Below, piece after piece: positions 7,383 to 10,632 of a DNA stretch of 10,632 nucleotides. A program made the translations under genes and the position numbers. Below the pieces are notes generated by a model that had not been told where the DNA came from, searched no databases, and saw nothing but the letters and a program-made list of their open reading frames with translations. Location of the stretch: the NCBI GenBank assembly GCA_002482545.1, contig DLGF01000011.1, positions 1-10,632 of the forward strand, in the 5' to 3' direction. Every line of letters begins with the position of its first letter. The first letter of the stretch is position 1. The stretch comes from Sporomusaceae bacterium UBA7701 (lineage in GTDB: Bacteria > Bacillota > Negativicutes > Sporomusales > UBA7701).

Positions 7383-7442
7383 TATTCAATCCTCCTTTAT
7401 TTTTGGGGGTTTTGAAAATCGGCCCACTTCCGGGAATCCAGA

Positions 7443-9014
7443 CTACCTGCCATGGTTGGCCAGCGCGCCGGCCAGGCCGATGGGCTGGTCACAGAAAATG
7501 CGCTCATCCATAATCTTGAGATCCTTGGCGACGATCGGCTTGAAGTCCATGAGCGCCAGGACGTCCTTCTCTATGTCCACGCCCGGGGCGATCTCGGTCA
7601 GCACCATCCCTTTGTCCGTCAGCTTGAAGACGGCCCGCTCGGTGATGTACATGACTGGCTGTTTGATCTTCCGGGCGTACTCGCCGCTGAAGGTGATCTG
7701 CTCGACCTGATCGAGGAATTTCTTGGACCTCCCTTCCTGGACAATGGTCAGCTTGCCGCCGTCGACCTTGACTTTCAGCCCGTTGGCGGTGAAAGTGCCG
7801 CAGAAGATGACCTGCTTGGCGTTCTGGGTGATGTTGATGAACCCGCCGCAGCCGGCCACCCGGCCCTTAAACTTGCTGACGTTGATGTTGCCGTACTTAT
7901 CGGTCTCGGCCAAGCCGAGGTACGCTAGGTCAAGGCCACCTCCATCATAGAAATCAAACTGGTAGGGCTGATCCAAAATAGCCTCGGGGTTGATCGAAGC
8001 ACCAAAACTTAGTCCGCCGGCGGGAATGCCGCCTACAGGACCCGCCTCGACGGTAAGCGTCATCAAGTCGCTCACCCCTTCTTCACTAGCTACCGCCGCC
8101 ACGCCTTCCGGTACGCCAATGCCGAGATTGACCCTGGCATCAGGGATAAGTTCCATAGCCGCCCGCCGGGCGATAACCTTGCGCTCGCTTAACGGCATGG
8201 ACTGTAAAGCCGATAGCGAAGCGCGGATTTTGCCCGAATAGGCCAAGTTGCATTGTTCGGCGAAAGTCTGCATATGCTTGCTGGGTTCTGCCAGCACAAT
8301 GTAATCAACAATAATTCCCGGTATTTTTACAAGCATCGGATGAAGGCTGCCGGGCTGAACGATACCTTCCACCTGAACGATGACAATGCCGCCGGAGCTC
8401 TTCGCCGCTTGGGCGATTGACAGAATCTCCCCTGAAACAGCCTCATGCTCAATAGAAATATTACCTTTGCCGTCGGCGAAAGTTCCTCGGACGATTGCAA
8501 CATCTACCGGGAAAGGTTTATACCAAAGCCATTCCTCACCACCCAATTGAAGAACTTCCACCAGGTCTTCCTTGGTTGTTTTGTTAATTTTACCTCCCTC
8601 AATCCTTGGATCAACGAAAGTATTTAACCCAACCTTGGTAATTACCCCGGGTTTTCTGCCTGCTACACTGCGAAACCAGTGGGTCAATGTTCCTTGAGGG
8701 AAGTTATACGCTTCGATTTTTTCATCGATAGCTAATTTGCTCAGCTTCGGCGCCATGTTCCAGTGGCCGCCAACAACTCTCTTTACCAGATTCTCATGTC
8801 CGAAATGGTTGGTGCCACACTCTTTGCCATCACCTTGGCCAGCACAGTGCACCAATGTTAAATGACGCGGGGTACCTTCGTTAATAAACCTTGTCTCCAG
8901 CGCGCTGGTCAGCGCTTCCGGATTTGCGCAGCCTACAAAACCACTGGTAGCCACAGTGGCATTATCCTTGATCAACTTAGCCGCTTCTGCTGCGGTGATC
9001 ACTTTCGTCATCAT
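7443..9014 (-). CDS. pct: Propionate-type CoA transferase (short-chain acyl-CoA:acetate)
   Basis: A 523-residue fused alpha-beta family I CoA transferase, similar throughout to the Pct enzymes of Clostridium propionicum and Megasphaera elsdenii as I recall them. It moves CoA between short acids such as propionate, acetate, lactate, acrylate and 3-hydroxy acids through a glutamyl-CoA thioester. Visible are TTSGFVG-like ATSGFVGCANPEA near the N terminus, GHWNMAPKLSKLA, the nucleophile Glu323 in TVEAGPVGGIPAGG, YQFDFYDGGGLDLAYLGLAE, GCGGFINITQN and FCGTFTANGLKVKVDGG. Two adjacent ATG codons compete: AGGGGG ends 5 bases before the first (9014) and 8 before the second (9011), so the 522-residue form is equally likely. 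An in-frame ATG at 9116 would overlap the permease gene and adds an unrelated tail; it is rejected. The gene is GC-richer at its 3' end than at its 5' end. It would activate the imported or product acid without ATP. Confidence 0.93.
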   Translation of the reverse strand: MMTKVITAAEAAKLIKDNATVATSGFVGCANPEALTSALETRFINEGTPRHLTLVHCAGQGDGKECGTNHFGHENLVKRVVGGHWNMAPKLSKLAIDEKIEAYNFPQGTLTHWFRSVAGRKPGVITKVGLNTFVDPRIEGGKINKTTKEDLVEVLQLGGEEWLWYKPFPVDVAIVRGTFADGKGNISIEHEAVSGEILSIAQAAKSSGGIVIVQVEGIVQPGSLHPMLVKIPGIIVDYIVLAEPSKHMQTFAEQCNLAYSGKIRASLSALQSMPLSERKVIARRAAMELIPDARVNLGIGVPEGVAAVASEEGVSDLMTLTVEAGPVGGIPAGGLSFGASINPEAILDQPYQFDFYDGGGLDLAYLGLAETDKYGNINVSKFKGRVAGCGGFINITQNAKQVIFCGTFTANGLKVKVDGGKLTIVQEGRSKKFLDQVEQITFSGEYARKIKQPVMYITERAVFKLTDKGMVLTEIAPGVDIEKDVLALMDFKPIVAKDLKIMDERIFCDQPIGLAGALANHGR

Positions 9015-9017
9015 TTT

Positions 9018-9025
9018 CACCCCCT
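9018..9025 (-). promoter_or_regulatory. Ribosome binding site deciding the CoA transferase start
   Basis: The minus strand reads AGGGGGTG, one mismatch from the ideal AGGAGGTG. It excludes the longer in-frame ATG at 9116 and points to the ATGATG pair at 9014/9011; the spacing of 8 to the second ATG is slightly better than the 5 to the first. Confidence 0.7.
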
Positions 9026-9081
9026 GAATTGAGCTGCCTTTTGGGGAACACTCACGCCCCCCGCCTTGCATTAGGCACCTA

Positions 9082-10479
9082 TTATACAATCCCGGTAAGC
9101 ATATAGAGTCCCACAACTAAAAATGCCGTCACTATTTTTAGACAGGTTAGACCGAAGATATCGTTATAAGATTCTCGGTGCGTCAAGCCGCAAACGGCAA
9201 GCAATGTGATGATAGCGCCGTTATGCGGCAGAGTATCAAGACCGCCTGACGCCATGGATGCGACTCTATGCACAACTTCCGGCGGGATTCCCTGCGCCGC
9301 GGTCAACTCCAGCCAATGTTTCCCGAATATGTCCAGGGCAATGGCCATACCGCCGGACGCCGACCCGGTGATGCCGGCCAGGATATTAACCATCACGGCC
9401 TCATTGAACAGCGGCGCGCTCATGCCGACCCCCAGCAGTGACTGGGCAATAATTTTAAATCCGGGCAGCGACGCGATGACATTACCGTAGCCGACTTCCG
9501 ATGCCGTATTCATAATCGCCAGCAAAGAACCAAGTGCGCCTAAGTTAAGAGCCTCCTTCAGGCTGCTGGTTTTCGGTATATATTTGTATCCGGTGATAGC
9601 TGCAAGCACAATTGCCGTTACCAAACCAATAATCAAGGCCCAAATGGTAATTGCATTTTTCACCGATGCTGCAACCAGCGGCAGTTTCATCTCATGGAAG
9701 GCGTTCAATAATGCCGGATCCCATTGATACACAAACGTCATGAGGGCGTTTACGACCAATACCGTCAAAAGAGGGAGCACCGATAACTGCCAGGGGGGTA
9801 TTACGGCATTCTCGTCAATGATGGATTCATTGCGCGTATGATTTCCATACCCTTCGCTCGCAGCCATGGCAACATGGACCCGCCATTCAATAAACAAGTA
9901 GCCGACCACGATCAGGAAAATACCGCCGATCGTACCTAGAATTGGAGCCGAATAGAGTGACGTGCCTAAATAGGTACTGGGTATGATATTTTGAATCTGT
10001 GGGCTGCCGGGAAAAGCATCCATCGTCGAACAGAACACCCCGAGCACAATGCAGGACGGAAGCAGACGCTTGGGTATCTGCGCTTCTTTAAACATGGCGG
10101 AAGCAAAAGGATAAATGGCAAACACGCATACGAACATGCTGATTCCGCCGTAGGAAAGAATCATCCCGGCAACACATACTGCCAGAACCACTCTTTTTTT
10201 CCCCAGGCGCTGGATAACCTCATGAGCGATGCTCTGGGCCATTCCGGTTTGTTCCATTACCTTGCCAAAAACAGCACCCAGCATAAAGATAGGGAAAAAC
10301 GACTTGACATACGTTACTCCTTTGGCCATAAAAAGCTCGGTGTAACTAGGCATCAAGGGCAAATTAGACATACTTGCCGCTATCAATGCAAAAATCGGAG
10401 CAAACAAAATTACTGAGAATCCCCGGTAAGCAAACGTAATCAATAAGATCAAGCTCAACAGAATACCCAATACCTCCAT
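9082..10479 (-). CDS. GntP-family permease, likely 3-hydroxy acid importer
   Basis: A 465-residue integral membrane protein with about a dozen hydrophobic segments spread over its length. Family marks of GntP-type proton symporters are PGSPQIQNIIPSTYLGT in the first half and ASGGLDTLPHNGAIITLL followed by LTHRESYNDIFGLTCLKI near the end. Known members carry gluconate, related sugar acids or D-serine, and some are annotated as 3-hydroxybutyrate permeases. The start at 10479 is fixed by a perfect AGGAGG 7 bases upstream; an ATG 11 codons further up lies before that site and is rejected. It is the first gene of the cluster, directly behind a sigma-54-type promoter, with 67 bases to the CoA transferase. 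Import of a small hydroxy acid such as 3-hydroxypropionate is inferred from the enzymes that follow. It is AT-richer than the ETF genes. No sugar-acid kinase or dehydratase is near, which argues against gluconate. Confidence 0.9.
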   Translation of the reverse strand: MEVLGILLSLILLITFAYRGFSVILFAPIFALIAASMSNLPLMPSYTELFMAKGVTYVKSFFPIFMLGAVFGKVMEQTGMAQSIAHEVIQRLGKKRVVLAVCVAGMILSYGGISMFVCVFAIYPFASAMFKEAQIPKRLLPSCIVLGVFCSTMDAFPGSPQIQNIIPSTYLGTSLYSAPILGTIGGIFLIVVGYLFIEWRVHVAMAASEGYGNHTRNESIIDENAVIPPWQLSVLPLLTVLVVNALMTFVYQWDPALLNAFHEMKLPLVAASVKNAITIWALIIGLVTAIVLAAITGYKYIPKTSSLKEALNLGALGSLLAIMNTASEVGYGNVIASLPGFKIIAQSLLGVGMSAPLFNEAVMVNILAGITGSASGGMAIALDIFGKHWLELTAAQGIPPEVVHRVASMASGGLDTLPHNGAIITLLAVCGLTHRESYNDIFGLTCLKIVTAFLVVGLYMLTGIV

Positions 10480-10486
10480 GAAAAAA

Positions 10487-10492
10487 CCTCCT
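10487..10492 (-). promoter_or_regulatory. Consensus ribosome binding site of the permease gene
   Basis: The minus strand reads AGGAGG with TTTTTTC before the ATG at 10479, an ideal spacing of 7. It selects this start over the in-frame ATG at 10512, which would place the site inside the coding region. Confidence 0.85.
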
Positions 10493-10509
10493 TTTTTTAC
10501 TTTGTCTGG

Positions 10510-10545
10510 CAATACAAATTATTGCAAATATTGTGCCAATACAAA
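10510..10545. repeat. Direct repeat CAATACAAA flanking the promoter
   Basis: CAATACAAA occurs at 10510-10518 and again at 10537-10545 on the plus strand, 27 bases apart. One copy overlaps the -24 side of the sigma-54 promoter and the other lies at the predicted transcription start. It may be a protein site or chance in AT-rich DNA. Confidence 0.4.
10521..10539 (-). promoter_or_regulatory. Sigma-54 (-24/-12) promoter of the operon
   Basis: The minus strand reads TTGGCACAATATTTGCAAT. It matches the sigma-54 consensus TGGCAC-N5-TTGCA exactly, with the invariant GG (10537-10536) and GC (10525-10524) separated by exactly 10 bases. The predicted transcription start is near 10512, giving a leader of about 33 bases that contains the permease ribosome binding site. 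No good sigma-70 -35/-10 pair with proper spacing was seen nearby. Such promoters need an ATP-dependent enhancer-binding activator, which is not encoded in this window. Confidence 0.8.
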
Positions 10546-10549
10546 AATT

Positions 10550-10573
10550 CATTGCAATAACCGGATTGCAATG
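10550..10573. repeat. Perfect 24-bp inverted repeat upstream of the promoter
   Basis: CATTGCAAT and ATTGCAATG are perfect 9-bp arms around a 6-base spacer. Each arm also contains the self-palindrome ATTGCAAT. The centre lies about 50 bases before the predicted start, just outside the -24 element. A related ATTGCAA lies inside the -12 element (10521-10527). Probably the binding site of a dimeric regulator; whether activator or repressor cannot be told. Confidence 0.65.
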
Positions 10574-10610
10574 CGATGACGCCCCTTTTGAAACAGTATC
10601 GAACGCACTA

Positions 10611-10625
10611 TTTTGTTGCACAAAA
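10611..10625. promoter_or_regulatory. 15-bp palindrome, candidate upstream activator site
   Basis: TTTTGT and ACAAAA are perfect 6-bp arms around a 3-base centre. It sits about 106 bases before the predicted sigma-54 start, within the usual -80 to -150 range for enhancer-binding protein sites. It is near the window edge, so further sites may lie beyond. Confidence 0.45.
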
Positions 10626-10632
10626 AATGGGC

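Noticed and set aside
9043..9060. GGGG...CCCC hairpin between permease and CoA transferase as a terminator
   Set aside because: Only 4 bp with a 10-base loop and no T run; genes are more likely co-transcribed.
9015..9116. N-terminal extension of the CoA transferase to an ATG at 9116
   Set aside because: It overlaps the permease gene end, has no homology to Pct proteins, and a strong ribosome site lies just before the ATG pair at 9014/9011.
10364..10621. 85-codon minus-strand frame over the promoter and permease start
   Set aside because: Runs out of frame through the sigma-54 promoter and the permease start; no conserved content.
1..10632. CRISPR array, tRNA, rRNA or transposase
   Set aside because: No regularly spaced repeats, no cloverleaf-like sequence and no transposase motifs were seen in any region.

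Overview
The window is a single-direction catabolic gene cluster from an anaerobic bacterium. All intact genes lie on the minus strand, so the transcript reads from about 10512 down to a terminator at 226-265. Ribosome binding sites are strong and AGGAGG-like. The CoA transferase, the ETF and the acyl-CoA dehydrogenase all look like those of Clostridia and Negativicutes such as Clostridium propionicum, Megasphaera and Sporomusa relatives. I infer a Bacillota fermenter or acetogen, perhaps a negativicute; no 16S or marker gene is present to prove it.

Transcriptional order: a GntP-family permease (10479-9082); a propionate-type CoA transferase (9014-7443); an acyl-CoA dehydrogenase (7382-6243); EtfB (6204-5416); EtfA carrying an N-terminal two-cluster ferredoxin domain (5399-4203); an enoyl-CoA hydratase (4180-3395); a broken fragment of a methyl-accepting chemotaxis protein (3353-3073); an iron-dependent alcohol dehydrogenase (3000-1855); a CoA-acylating (methyl)malonate-semialdehyde dehydrogenase (1787-282); then a strong intrinsic terminator. 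Gaps from the CoA transferase to the hydratase are 16-60 bp, as in an operon. About 225 bases at the left edge hold no recognisable gene.

Together the enzymes form a complete route between propionate and acetyl-CoA through acryloyl-CoA, 3-hydroxypropionyl-CoA, 3-hydroxypropionate and malonate semialdehyde. The same steps with one extra methyl group would link isobutyrate, 3-hydroxyisobutyrate and propionyl-CoA. With a GntP-type importer at the head, the simplest reading is uptake and disproportionation of a 3-hydroxy acid. One part would be oxidised through the semialdehyde to acyl-CoA and CO2. The rest would be dehydrated and reduced by the acyl-CoA dehydrogenase/ETF complex, with the CoA transferase recycling CoA. 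The ferredoxin-fused ETF makes flavin-based electron bifurcation possible. Substrate and direction are inference.

The control region (10480-10632) contains an exact sigma-54 promoter match (GG-N10-GC) next to a perfect 24-bp inverted repeat, with a 15-bp palindrome about 106 bp upstream of the predicted start. This suggests control by a sigma-54 enhancer-binding activator, not encoded here. Base composition is uneven: the ETF genes and dehydrogenase are GC-rich, while the permease, the front of the CoA transferase gene, the alcohol dehydrogenase and the chemotaxis fragment are AT-richer. This suggests piecewise assembly.
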